Origin: Anaspis maculata
Lineage: Eukaryota > Arthropoda > Insecta > Coleoptera > Scraptiidae
Length of the DNA: 64,000 nucleotides
Direction of reading: 5' to 3'
NCBI GenBank assembly: GCA_949128115.1
Contig: OX421966.1
Coordinates: forward strand, 69,871,416 to 69,935,415
Shown here: in pieces, positions 31,515 through 43,180 of the stretch
How the letters are laid out: every line of letters starts with the position of its first letter
How positions within the stretch are numbered: position 1 is the first letter of the stretch
Notes under the pieces: model-generated
The model's input: the letters and a program-made list of their open reading frames with translations, nothing else
What the model was told of the DNA's origin: nothing
The model's database searches: none
Translations under genes and position numbers: made by a program

Positions 31515-33050
31515 TCAAATTGGAAAAGGTGAAGACATCAAGGCGCTCACTAGAGACCCAAATCACAAGAGAACACCGGGAGGTCATCAGGGTATGAATG
31601 ACGCTAAAAGGTATTGAAGGATAATTAGGGCTTCAAACAAGACATTATGATACAGGGGGTTCATTAAGGCTACAAATAAAACATCAAGAAACAAGTGAGT
31701 CGGCACAAGGCTTCGGAGCACCAGAAAAAAAAAAGTTCCGTTCCACACGGAGTAGCCCACTAGAGTTCCAGATACAAGGAGGCCACCAAAGCTTCGGAAT
31801 ACAAGAAGACAGTAGAAGGCTCATAGGCCCACCGGAGCTCCCAAAGTCACATGAGGACACAAGAGGCTCATCGGGTTGCCAAATGATACAGGAAAATATC
31901 AAGAGGGTCACTAGGGGCTCCAAATCATAGACGCAAGGCGGCTCTAGACAATCTTTCCCCATACTTCATTATACCAATCTCACTCCAATTCTCTATTATT
32001 CTTGTTCTCATCTTCCTCGCCTCTCTGGTACTTTTTGTTTTCACTTTGAGTGTGACATGCAATGGTTGATGGTTTGATTCGATTCTACTGTCAACTTTGA
32101 AATTTGTCACTTTTGTTACAGCTTAGGCATTCACTATAGCATAATCTAAAACTGATTCTCCCCTGGTTCCAATATATGTATATTCCCCCTCAGCATCACC
32201 TTTCATGTTGCCGTTCAACATATTCCAGCCTCTATCCTTCGTGAACTCTCAGTGCTTTTCCTTCAATGTTGATTATCCGATCTTTTGACTCTCTTTCTTT
32301 CTGCTCTTCCTCGCTATATTCGTACCAAAGAGGCCTATTGGCGCTTCAAATGGAATCTGAAAACATAGGAGGGTTTTCTGGGGCTCCAAACAACAATAGA
32401 TATTCAAAAAAACAAATCAAAAGAATAATGTGAATCGATTAGATATAAAGGCGCTCACTAGAGATCCAAATCACAAGAGGACACGGGGAGGTCATCGGGG
32501 TTTAAATGGCACTAAAAAAACATGAAAGGATAATCTGGGCTTTGGACAAGACATAAAGATACAGGGGGTTCGTTAGGGCTACAAATGAACCATCAAAACA
32601 CAAGTGAGTCGGCGAAAGGCTTCGGAGCACCAGAAAAAAAAAGAAAGTTCTGTTACACGCGAAGTAGCTCACTAGAGTTCCAGATACAAGGAGGCCATCA
32701 GAGCTTCGGAATACAGGAGAACAAATAAGGGCTCATAGGCTCACTGGCGTTCCCAAAGTCACAGTAGGACACAAGAGGCTCATCGGATTTCCAAGTGACA
32801 CAGGAAAATATCAAGAGGGCCACTAGGGGCTCCAAAACATAGACGCAAGACGGCTCACTGAAAATCAACGAAAGCGCAAAAAACTAGGCTCCCATATCAA
32901 ATAATGAGAGACAAATGAACATCTACTTGGAGGCCTGGTAAGCTACTAGGTCTCCAAACTCACAAAATGACTGTATACGCCTCGCTTGTGTCAAATGACA
33001 AGGAAAGTCTTCTAGGAGGTCAACAGCAGGGCCTCTAAGGCTCCTAAGCA
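31515..33050 (-). repeat. GAGCCC array, reverse orientation, copy B
   Basis: 'AAGGCGCTCACTAGAGACCC' (31541) recurs at about 32449. 'GGCTTCGGAGCACCAGAAAA' recurs at 31709 and 32620, and 'TCCAGATACAAGGAGGCCA' at 31767 and 32678, giving a ~910-bp higher-order repeat that includes the LINE fragment. It matches 15540-16160 unit for unit. Confidence 0.85.
31936..32336 (-). pseudogene. APE-type LINE endonuclease fragment
   Basis: On the minus strand, across two frames: 'GNMKGDAEGEYTYIGTRG', 'SVLDYAIVN', then 'VDSRIESNHQPLHVTLKVK'. This is the C-terminal half of an apurinic-type endonuclease of a Jockey/I-like non-LTR retrotransposon; the final 'SNHQP' corresponds to the SDHxP catalytic box with Asp changed to Asn. 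An upstream stretch 'RPLWYEYSEEEQKERESK' also fits the inter-domain region of such elements. Frame shifts and stops make it dead. It sits inside the GAGCCC array. Confidence 0.75.
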
Positions 33051-33059
33051 TTTTTGGTT

Positions 33060-33870
33060 CTCTCAAACAGGAGCTTTTTTGAGATAAAAAATTTTCAAGC
33101 GGAGAACCGGTGTCAGATTACAGAAATAAGACGTCCGATTGAGAACTCAAAACGTGGAATTCGGAAAAACAGACGTCCGATTGAAAAATGTCAATCTCTG
33201 AGAGTCATGTCATGTCATGTCAATGAGAGTCAGAGAAATATGTGACGTTCGATTTTCGAGGAAACAAAACCGGCCGATTGACCAATTTTGGAAAATTGAC
33301 CTCAGATTCTTCAAAGTCAGGATTGAAATCTACGTTTTTGTGGAGCTGATGGTATCAAGGGAGAAACACGCAGAACGTCTTTTCTCCACAGTTATTGGTA
33401 CGTACGATGGGAGAGATTCACAAGGTAGGTTGATCCAAGCGTTGAAAGCCACTTGTCACAATGATACGCTTATAATGCTCAGAGTACTGAACGCCCAGAG
33501 TACTGAACGCCCAGAGTACTGAACGCCTAGAGTACTGAACGCCCAAGGTACTGAACGCCCAGAGTACTGAACGCCTAGAGTACTGAATGCCCAGAGTACT
33601 GAACGCCCAGAGTACCATTTTCACGAACTCCAAAAGTTGAGTGTCACGTTTGTTGTCTTTCGCACTGATCAGCGAACGAGGGCTGAGCAAATGGTATCAA
33701 AGGAGAAACACGCAAGATACCAATTCCTCACATTTTTTATCGGTACCATGCGGGAGATGCACAAACTAGGTTGTTTCAAGCTTCAAAAACCAAGCTTTTC
33801 CAAACAAATGGTTGACTTGAGCAATGGTACCTATCAAGGGAGAAACGTGCATGATATCCACCCGTAGACA
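33060..33870. repeat. GACGTC minisatellite, 16-bp array and ATGGTATCAAGG units, copy B
   Basis: Same order as 16190-19762 without its insertions. 'AGACGTCCGATTGA' units are at 33129-33190, a short GTCAT run at 33207-33222, and 'ATGTGACGTTCGATTTTCG' at 33239. The 'TGATGGTATCAAGGGAGAAA' unit is at 33348. About nine copies of 'AGAGTACTGAACGCCC' (16 bp) lie at 33477-33617, then a further ATGGTATCAA unit at 33691. It serves as the uninterrupted reference for the foldback at 16345-19108. Confidence 0.9.
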
Positions 33871-33879
33871 CAATAACTA

Positions 33880-34600
33880 GCACTTTGTTCAACAACCCAT
33901 ACAAAAAATCCTTGCCCACGATTGAATCGGCTGTTAATATGGGAACAATTCTAGCTGCGCTTCAACAGCACTGAACCGTGCACACGATCAGACACAATTG
34001 ACGTGTGATTGCTTGCTGAAATCCGCCGGGAGCGGCGTTCACGCGAATTAGAGGCGTCAGAAATCGTGCCCAGTCAATTACAAAATGCGCGCCGCCGTCT
34101 ACTACCTGCCATGTGATTAATGCACCGTATATGTGGAAATTCCTCTCGCACCTACTTCCGACCCAGACGTTTAATCTCTTTACGGCAATTTTCCGAGCTT
34201 TCCTCTCCTCCTCTCCCGCGCCCGTGGAAACTCCCGGCTCCGTTTCTCATCTGCGGCGCCCACGTTTCCCTCCCACTTGCACCTTTTACGCGGTGCTCAG
34301 TCTGGCGCGAATTTCTTTGATACAACCCTTTGGAGAAAAGGAAGCGCGCCCGGGTTGTCTTCTTCTGCTCCTCCTGCTGGCTGCCGCCGCCGCTCGCCCA
34401 GACAATTTCAACATTCTTTTCTTTTGTTGTACGTACGGTGTGTTGTTCTTGTCGGATTTTCTTCCGTGCCGCTGCTGCCGGCTGGCTGCTGGTACTGTGC
34501 CCACCTGCTGAAGCGAACCGAAATAATTGCCCTGGGCTTTTATTGTATGAAAATTTAATTTATTTCATTCTGAAGGAAAGTTTTGTTTCTCTCGTTCCAG
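33880..34600. other. Low-copy DNA upstream of the exon, with splice acceptor at its end
   Basis: Non-repetitive, moderately GC-rich and CpG-containing, unlike the surrounding repeats. The last 25 bases ('TTTTGTTTCTCTCGTTCCAG', 34581-34600) form a strong polypyrimidine tract plus CAG, a convincing 3' splice site for the exon that follows. Open frames at 34113-34614 overlap in all three frames and both strands and are not credible genes. Confidence 0.55.
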
Positions 34601-34656
34601 GAGGAGGCGGCTAATCCAGTTTACGGCGGGCGTTCGCATCGAGAGCAGCAGGGAAG

Positions 34657-34720
34657 ATGCGCGGCGCTTTCAGCTCGTTGGATGCGTCCGTGGTGGTCGT
34701 CGCCGTCTTCTACTTGACCG
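34657..34720 (+). CDS. First coding exon of a secreted or membrane protein (partial)
   Basis: The exon runs 34601-34720: 56 bases of 5'UTR, an ATG at 34657 in fair context (GGGAAGATGC), and 21 codons plus one base. A GTAAGT donor follows at 34721. The peptide MRGAFSSLDASVVVVAVFYLT has one basic residue, then a hydrophobic VVVVAVFYL core, as expected of an N-terminal signal peptide. The splice acceptor at 34600 implies at least one upstream non-coding exon. The exon ends in phase 1, which is common for signal-peptide exons joined to immunoglobulin-type or other extracellular modules. Downstream exons are not seen in the window, so a long first coding intron full of repeats is likely. Protein identity unknown. 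Confidence 0.65.
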
Positions 34721-35157
34721 GTAAGTTTTCATCTCGTTTGCAATAAGTGAGTGTATTCCAAAAAGCACGGGACGTCTTACGGACGTCTGATACGTAATAT
34801 GGGTCCATTGGTCCCTGGACCAAAACTGGACATACTGTAATACGTACGATAAGATTAGGGATGGGGGATAGGGGTAATTAACTCCTTTATTAACTTATTA
34901 AAGATTTAAGATCTATCAAAATTTAACTCTAGGGAAGATCCCAGTTCTGATACCATGTGTAACAACTCGAAGGGTTGGGGAGTTTGATTAAAATATAATA
35001 TGAGCGAAAACGGTAGACGCGATGGAAATAAGTCAAATACATTTCCAAAGTATTAAATGATATGAAAATTCCACCAACTGTGAAACTGGGGGTGGTTGAT
35101 GTTCAAATAAACTGAACAATGTGAACACAATGGAATAGGTATGTATGATAATGACTG
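34721..35157. other. Start of putative intron
   Basis: Begins with the GTAAGT donor. AT-rich, no recognised feature until the inverted-repeat element at 35158. Confidence 0.45.
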
Positions 35158-37407
35158 TAGAGACCGGATTTTAGGCCGTTAAAAAGTGGAAATTAGGACA
35201 CATGTTTAGGCAAATAAGAGCTCTATTTCAGGACGCTTTAGGTTGTAACTACTATTATTATTATTATATAACAAATTATTGATTGTACAGTATTGTCTTC
35301 CTGGAATAGTCATTCTGCTGAGTTCACAAGACACGAATTGTTGCTAATTGTATCTGAAAGATTCTGTCGATGTGTTGCATTGTTGATTTAGCAGTTTAGT
35401 TGTTGTAGTTACATTGTTACAGAACAGGCAACTTCACTATAGCCGATATGAAGGGTACAAATTGGTGTTTCGAAAGCTTATGCTAAAAAATGATGGATAT
35501 GCAACAAGTAGGCAAAATGCTTCATCGGCTCATCTGCTTCCAGGGATAATTCGAATTTATCCGCTAAGGTTTCATTTTGCGTAAGTACTTGTTGCATAAA
35601 GTACCAATTGGTGTCGAACTAAATAAAAGTGACATACATGTACGGAACAAATGGAACAAGGGATGTTTTTCAGTACATTGTGAATTATTTCAACCGTAAC
35701 ATAGAAAAAACTCATTGTAGGCCGTTAAAAAGGTACTTTTAGGGCACTAAGAATGAAAACCGAAAGCCATTTTGCCTAGAATCCTGTCCCTGCGAGTGTC
35801 CCTGCGTCAAGACAAGATATCAAGCCGTTGAAAAGTGGAAATTGAGACGTATACAGGGTGATTCATGAGTGACCTCACATAAGCTACTGGGAGATAGAAG
35901 ACTTCGAGGCGAGTCAGGATCCACTGAAGAAATTTTGTTTTCCCCATTGGTTACGAAGATACAGGGTGTTTTGTGTGTTTCGTATGAAACTTTGATCAGC
36001 GATATTTCTGAAACGGCTGGAGATATTTTCTTGAAATTTACCAGTAATATTTATCTATTAGAACTTACCCTGGAGCTGTATGTGCCCCTTTTTTATTTGA
36101 TCAAAAAGTACAATTTCTGACCGCTTTTCTAGAAAACTGCTACCGGATTCGAAAAGCTAAAAAAAAAAATGCTTTAAGAATCACTCTTCAATTTAGATGG
36201 CACGCCTGAACCGTTTCGACATAAAAATTAAAAGTAAAATTTGAGGGTAAGTTTCCATTTTTGACCGGACATAATCGACTCATTATTTGATTAAATTCAT
36301 TCAAATTCATTTTTTAGCTTGTCTCTGTGGAGTGGAAGGGCTTGGTAGGAAGAAAATTTCCATAGCCAGAGATTTTTTTTCTAGGACCAAATCGAGTCTA
36401 ATTTTGGTTTCACTCTCAATTTTGTCATTAAAATAAGGTCGGTCTGGAATTTTTCTTTCAATCAAGCCCTTCTATTCAACAAAGACTAGCCAAAAAATGA
36501 ATTTCAATGAATTCAATGAAACTATGAGTCGATTATGTCCGGTCGAAAATGGTAACTCACCCACAAATTTTACTTTTAATTTTATTGTCAAAACGGTTCA
36601 GGTGTGCCATCTAAATTGGAGAGTGATTCTTGAAGCATTGAAGCACCCTAGCTTTTTGAATCCTATAGCAGTTTTTCAGAAAAGCGGTCGGAAAATGTAC
36701 TTTTTGATTAAACAAAAAAAGGGGCACCTTTTTTCTAGCCCGGCCCTGGATTTTGACTTACCCGGTATGGCTTCGGAATTATGTTCCAACAGAGAAATAT
36801 TACTAGTGATATTCAACAAAATACCTTTGGCCGTTTCAGAAATATCGCTTATCAAAGTTTCATACGAAACACACAAAACACCCTGTATCTTCGTAACCAT
36901 TGGAAAAAAAAATTCTTCAGTGAATCCTGACTCGCCTCGAAGTCCTCTATCTCCTATCAGCCTATGTAAGGTCACTTGTGGATCACCCTGTATGTTCACA
37001 TTGCTTGGGTAAATGAAAGCTGTACTTAACGCAACAGCCTAAACTAGGCCGTAACGACCAAAAGCAGGCAATATAGGCCAAATACATTTTTTAATGAATT
37101 GAGGTGAATAAATTAATATCAATATTGGAATCAATTTAATCCCACAGTTTGAATGGAACAAATTGAAAAATTGATACTTTTTTCAACATCGTGGAACATT
37201 TTCACCAAAAAATCGAAAAAGCCTATTTTAGGCCGTTAAAAAAGTCTTTTCAGGAGAGTTAATCCGATTTTGCCAGTTTTAGGCATTCAGGCACGAATAA
37301 AAGGGTGTCAAAAGCAACGTTTTTCCAACACCAATATTTATTTCAAGGTCTCATGCACATGCCTAAAACAGAAACAAAAAGGCATTTTGCCTAGAATCCG
37401 GTCTCTA
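35158..37407. mobile_element. TAGAGACCGGATT inverted-repeat element
   Basis: Starts 'TAGAGACCGGATTTTAGGC' and ends with the complement of 'TAGAGACCGGATTCTAGGC' (one mismatch in 19). The interior carries repeated 'TTTTAGGCCGTTAAAAAG' motifs (35171, 35720, 37227). It contains a second foldback (35854-36990). A related fragment is at 53400-53625. No transposase. Target duplication not evident. Confidence 0.8.
35854..36990. mobile_element. CAGGGTGATTCATGAG foldback element with TA duplication
   Basis: Starts CAGGGTGATTCATGAGTGAC and ends 'GTCACTTGTGGATCACCCTG', with TA on both sides (35852-35853, 36991-36992). The arms are near-complementary to a centre at about 36420. Each arm contains an inner 'ACAGGGTGTTTTGTGTG' motif. 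Open frames 36497-37012 plus and 36676-36999 minus are mirror images of the arms, not genes. Confidence 0.85.
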
Positions 37408-37437
37408 AAATAAGTATTACAAGTTCCTGTACCTTAT

Positions 37438-38195
37438 GTACGATGTTCACGATGAAATTCACCCCCCTCCAGTTGATTCCCCTTCAAGATATTTCGAAGA
37501 ACTAAAAACTTTTTCTTCACGATTTTTCCCAGGGACCTTAAATCGATCCTCTAAAAGTTTCTAATTGGTACCGTATACAGGGTGTGATATGTAACTTTTT
37601 TATTTTAAATGCAACACCCTATATTTTATTCCGTTATTTGACCAAGCCTTTTTTTCTGATTACAAATATATATGACACTTATGATTTATTTTGACAAGTA
37701 AGTTTTCGAAAAAATAATAAAATAGGTAGTCACATAATTTTGTTTCGCGGCAAGATGGCTTTGGATTCTACAGTTCACTTGAAAAAAAGTTATTCTCGCA
37801 GCATTTTATCTGCGGAATTCAACTTTGCATGAAAAAATGGTCCAATTCGTTCCTAATACAGGGTGTCGCGTAATTTTTAATTTTTGATTCATTTGACTAC
37901 CTATTTTATAATTTTTTTGACAGCCTTTTGTCAAAGTAAATCATCAATGTTATATATTTTTGTAATCAGAAAGAAAGGCTTCATCAAATGACGTATTAAA
38001 ATATAGGGTGTTGTATTTGAAATAAAAAAGTTACATGTCACACCCTGTATACGGTACCAATCGAAAACTTTTAGACGATCGATTCAAGATCCCTGGGAAA
38101 AATTGTTGGGAAAAAATTCTTAGTTTTTCAAAATATCCCAAAGGGGAATCTCCTAGAGGGGGGGTGAATTTTATCGTGAACACCTTGTACAGGGA
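37438..38195. mobile_element. Concentric foldback around a CAGGGTG element
   Basis: Outer arms: 'TACGATGTTCACGATGAAAT' (37439) and its complement near 38165-38190. The inner part 'CAGGGTGTGATATGTAAC' (37578) to 'GTTACATGTCACACCCTG' (ending 38047) has TA on each side and sits exactly at the 'GGTACCGTA' centre of the outer palindrome. Further 'CACCCTATATTTT' and 'CAGGGTGTCGCG' borders lie inside. Either one complex foldback or an element inserted into the tip of another. Confidence 0.75.
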
Positions 38196-38530
38196 AAACT
38201 ATATTAGGTCGATGACCCTATATGGTCGTTCAGAATATGGGGTGCTTAATCCTAAGGGTAGTAACGTGAACTGCCACCACTGGCTCAGTTATTTTTATAT
38301 GGAGAGACAGATCCATAGGGGTAAGGGACGTCATCTGGATGCATCTTAGAGTTTTGATCTAGGTTGGGGTAGCGTGCATTTCAGCTTATCTATTTCTGGC
38401 TTAACTCTTCGGAAAGGCATTTATATGAGTCCGGCAGACGAGGCATTTGAATCGAGTAGGAACCTCCAGCTATTTACCTTTCTACGTGAAGGGTGGTGTA
38501 ATAAACAAGAGATTTTCAAAACAAACATTA

Positions 38531-39771
38531 CACCGGGTGATCATTTGAAAACTATCCACCTGCAATAACTCTCGATTCCTAGTGAAAATGTCTCCAAGCA
38601 AAAACAGCTCGATTTTTATATCAAAGGGGACATCTAAAACATACATTAGCGATTTTATATCTTCAGCTTCCTTGCCCCCACCCAACTTTGAAATTTCAAA
38701 TGACACTACTTATTGTGCTATACATTAAATTCGACAAAATTGAATTCTCTTCCTGAAAAAATATTTCTAAAATTTTCAACCCCACCCCTCTTCCCTCCTA
38801 AATTCTCTGAGTGTCCAATTGAATATTCTTGACCTCTCAATTCTCTTCAATGCAGTCAACGTCATCCCGCACAGCATCGAAAGAAAAAAATTTCTATGGA
38901 AAAAGTGACATCCAAATTCACCCCTTTGCTCCCCCCTCCTCACCTTGAAAAATCTAAAATGACAATACCTATTTTGTGATACATCAAATTGAAGGGAATT
39001 GAATTCTCCCCCTGAACACAATTTTGTCGAAATTTTTGAAACTCCCGTTTTCTTACTAAAATACTTCAAATGTCTAGTTAAATGGGTGAGGATTTAAGAA
39101 TTGGGAAAAAATGTTTTTATTAAGACTATCACTCGCGATTCAACGGGGAAATGCCATCAGTGTGATGGGAACTCTTTGCACTGATGTCACTTCCTCGTTG
39201 AATTTTTCGAAGTATTTTTAGTTATGGTTATAGATCTACAATAATATGTTGTACTTGTAGTTGAATAAATCACTTCATTTTATAGAGAGAATTTAATTTC
39301 CTTCAATTTGATGTATCACAAAGTGGGTGGTATTTTGTTGAATTTTAAAGTTGAGGTGGGAGAGAGCAATGGGGTCAATTTGGGTGGCACCTTTTCTACT
39401 GAAAATTCTTTTCTTTGAAGCTATTCAGGATGATGCTGACTGAACTGAAGAGAATTGGGGGGTCCAGAATATTGAAAGGGACACTCAGAGAATTTTTAGG
39501 GAGAAGAGAGGTAGAGTTCAAATTTTTGAAAATATTATTTTCAAAAAGAGAATTCAATTTTCTCCAGTTTGATGTATCGCGAGGTAGGTAGTGTCGTTCA
39601 AAATTTTATTTTTGGGATGGGTGGGGGCGAGGGGGCTGAAGATAGAAATTTGCCAATGTATGCTTTGGATGTGCCCCTAAATATAAAAATCGACCTGTTT
39701 TTGCTCGAAGAAATATTGACTAGGAATCGGGAGTTATTGCAGGTGGATAGTTCTCAAATGATCACCTGGTA
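38531..39771. mobile_element. 1.24-kb foldback element
   Basis: 'CACCGGGTGATCATTTGAAA' (38531) returns as 'TTCTCAAATGATCACCTGGT' (ending 39770). The arms are rich in 'AGAATTTTTAGGGAG'-type motifs and meet near 39150. A truncated arm is at 23930-24200. Open frames on both strands mirror each other. Confidence 0.8.
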
Positions 39772-39789
39772 TATTTAAATGAGCAGAAT

Positions 39790-40270
39790 TAATGAGTACA
39801 AATTCTGCATAGGTTTACTATCAAAAACTAGTATTGAAAGTATTCACAATAGTAGCCATCTACGTGGCGTAAAAATATCAAGTAAGTAAACAAAAAGAAA
39901 CTCAGTGACGTTTGATGACGTAAGAGAGTAGTGCAACAACTGTCACGACGCCATTTTGGCGTTCATTCGTCATGGCTCGTGCACATGACGTAAGTGGGGA
40001 TACAAGAGAGAGATTCAGAGCGAGAGAGGTATAGGACGCTAAAGAGCATTATTGCAGATGACTCATTCTTCATCCGCGAGGATATTAATTAGATAGGTTC
40101 TACCTTATACGGTGACATCACACTATGAAGGACTCTATATTTACGTTCCACCCTGGGTGAGTATCAACAGGGTAACACTCGCGAGGGACACAGGGGTGAT
40201 ATTTTAGGACGATTGGTTTCTGCGTTGACAAGGGAACATCGCGTTTCGCGCGTCGGTGAATTATCTACCA
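39790..40270. other. Low-copy spacer with TGACGTAA motifs
   Basis: No gene. Two TGACGTAA motifs (about 39915 and 39985) resemble CREB/ATF sites, and 'GCCATTTTGGCG' is palindromic. Function unknown; could be remnant LTR or host DNA. Confidence 0.35.
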
Positions 40271-40275
40271 AAATA

Positions 40276-41289
40276 CAGGATGGTCCAGGTTATAGTAGCA
40301 ATTACTCACCATTCGATGATCCATCGAAAACTAGGTCGACATGCATAAATTAATTTTTCTCCAAAACTCTTTCTAAGGGAGATAGGGCCCTTCAAAGTTC
40401 AGTTTTTAAAATCATATTTCTGCAATAACTTTCAAGTCATTGGAGCGATTTTCACCAAATTTGGTACAAATACTCATGAGGTAAATACCCATCACTTGAC
40501 GTCTATAATCTTTGTCAAAATTGTCCAGTGGCGTAGAAACCGGGGGATTGTTCAACTTCTCCCACCCCATTTTCCACGCCACTGGATATTTTTGGAAAAT
40601 TATACTTTTTTGAATTTCTTGTTCAATTCAGAAAAAAATTACTCTTGTAAAATTTTGATTAGAGGCTTCATTCCTGAGATATTTGGGTTTGAAACTTTGG
40701 AAAACGCTTCGAAATCGCGACTTTCGAAGGCCTAAAAATTAAAATCCAAGAAAACTCATGATTCTTCAACTTGAATAAGTTTTCTAGGTCGTTTAATTTG
40801 ATTCACTGCCATTTTTGCTGGAAACAAGGCGTTTCCAGAAAAATACAATTTGGGCTCTGGAAAGTGGCGATTTCGAGATGTTTTCCAAAGTTTAAAACCC
40901 AAATATCTCAAAAATCAAGCCTCTCATCAAAATTTTACAAGAGTAACTTTTTTTTCTAAATTGAACAAGGAATTCGAAAAAATATAGTTTTTCGAAAATA
41001 TTTAGTGGCGTAGAGAATGGGGCGTGAAAAGTACAACAACTGCCCCGTATCTACGCCACTGGACAATTTTGACAAAAGTTATCTACGTCAAGTGATGGGT
41101 ATTTATTTCGTGAGTATTTGTACCAAATTTGGTCAAAATCGCTTTGATGACTTGAGAGTTATTGCAAAGAGAAAATTTCAAAAACTGAATTTTGGAGGGC
41201 TGTAGGGCTCTTAGGAAGCGTTTAAAAAAACTAAATTTTGCATGTCGACCTAGTTTTCGATGGACTATCGAATGGTGAATTATTGCTAT
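40276..41289. mobile_element. CAGGATGGTCCAGG foldback, right end cut by the next element
   Basis: The left arm 'CAGGATGGTCCAGGTTATAG' returns as 'GAATGGTGAATTATTGCTAT' and stops at 41289, where the next element starts with TA+CAGGGTG. Near the centre lie 'CAGTGGCGTAGAAACCGG' (40529) and 'TACGCCACTGGAC' (41061), ends of a nested CAGTGGCG-type element. Another truncated copy of the same family is at 45341-45515. Confidence 0.8.
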
Positions 41290-41291
41290 TA

Positions 41292-43180
41292 CAGGGTGTC
41301 TCAAAATTAATGCAACAAAATTTACAGAGAGGTAGACAATTGAAACATAAGGGGACTTCCTGAATAAAAATACTCTCGCAAACGTAATAACGGAGATACA
41401 GGCCTTCAAAGTTGGTTTTTCAAAACAGTTTTTTTTGCATTACTTTTGAACCGTTAAGCCGATTTCATCCAAATTTAAACCAAAGTTCACTAAAATAGGT
41501 TTATATCGAACAATGAAAACGCATCTCATCAAACATTTCCAAGGGCAAAGATAACAGGGGGTACCTTCCCATCTTTTCCCCTATTTTTCACCCCTTTGAA
41601 TATTTTTAGAAATTGTGGCAAATTTTGAATTTTACGTTCAATTTAAAAAAAAAAGTTACTCGTGCAAAATTTTGATTGAAGGCTTCATTTTCGAGATATT
41701 TGGATTTGAAACTTCGTAAAACATCTCAAAATCGCCACTTTTCAGGACCCAATTTTTTTTTCTGGAAAGCTTTATGTTTTCCAGAAAAAATGGTAGTTTA
41801 TCAACTTCAAACACCTAGAAAACTTATTTCGGTTGAGGAATCTTGAGTTTTCTTGAATTTTAATTTTTAAGGCCTTGGAAGTGGTGTTTTCGAGATGTTC
41901 TCCGAAGTTTCAAACCCAAATATCTCGAAAATAAAGCCTTTAATCAAAATTTTGCAAGAGCAACTTTTTTCTCTAAATTGAACGAAGAATTCAAAAATTG
42001 CAACAATTTTCAAAAATATTCAGAAGGGTGAAAAAGAGGGGAAAAAGGGAGAAAGTACCCCCTATTTTCTTAGCCCCTGAAAATCTTTGATGGAATGCGT
42101 TATCACTGTTCGATAGAGACCTATTTTTGTAAACTTTGGTTCAAATTTGGATGAAATCGGCTCGACGGTCGAAAAGTTGTGTCAAAAAAACTATTTAAAA
42201 AAAACAACTTTGAAGGCCTGTATCGCCGTTGTTACGTTTGCAAGAGTATTTTTTTAAGGAAATCCCCTCATTTTTCCATTGTCTACCTTTGAAAATTGAA
42301 AAATAAGGGGTCTTCCTTGATGAAAATACCCTCACAAACGTAATAACGGAGATACAGGCCTTCAAAGTTTTTTTTTTTCAACAGTTTTTTTGACATTACT
42401 TTTGAACCGTTGAACTGATTCTATTCAAATTTCAACCAAAATTCACTGAAATAGGTCTCTATTGAACAATAGTAACGGATTCTATCAAAGATTTTTAGGG
42501 GCTGAGATAATAGGGGGTACGTTCCCTCCTTTTCCCCTATTTTCCACCCCCTGAATATTTTTGGAAATGGTTTCAATTTTTGAATTCTACGTTCAAAATT
42601 TTGATTAGAGGCTTCGTTTCAAAGATATGTGGGATTGAAACATTGGAAAACATCTCAAAATTGCCAGTTTCCAGGGCCCAAATTTTTTTTCTGAAAAACT
42701 TCATGTTTCTCAGCAAAAATGGTGGTTTATCAACCTAAAACACCTGGAATTCTTATTTCACTGAGGAATCTTGAGTTTTCTTGAATTTTAATTTTTAAGG
42801 CCTTTGAAAGTGGTGTTTTCGATACGTTTTCCAAAGTTTCAAACCCAAATATCTCGAAAATGAAGCCTTTAATCAAAATTTTGCAAGAGTAACTTTTTCT
42901 CTAAATTGAACGCAGAATTCAAAAATTGCAACAATTTCCAAAAATATTCAAGGGGGTGGAAGATAGGGGAAAAAGGGGCAAGGTACCCCCTATTATCTTA
43001 GCCCCTGAAAATCGGCTCAACGGTTCAAAAGTTATGCAGAAAAAATTGTTTTTAAAAACCAACTTTGAAAGCCTGTATCTCCGTTATCACGTTTGCGAGA
43101 GTATTTTTATCGAGGAAGTCCCCTTATTTTCCAATTGTCTACCTCCCTGTGAATTTTGTTGCATTAAATTCGGGACACCC
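41292..43180. mobile_element. Double foldback element with CAGGGTGTC ends
   Basis: Starts CAGGGTGTCTCAAAATTAAT and ends 'TTAAATTCGGGACACCCT'. The motif 'GTAATAACGGAGATACAGGC' occurs four times in alternating orientation (about 41382 plus, 42218 minus, 42337 plus, 43069 minus). The interior is therefore two palindromes back to back. The left TA (41290-41291) is clear; the right side is degraded. No coding sequence. Confidence 0.75.

Noticed and set aside
34113..34614. Several frames of 66-132 codons upstream of the exon
   Set aside because: Open in all three plus frames and on the minus strand because the region is pyrimidine-rich; they run into the splice acceptor.
36497..37012. 171-codon plus and 107-codon minus frames
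   Set aside because: They are arms of the 35854-36990 foldback read on opposite strands.
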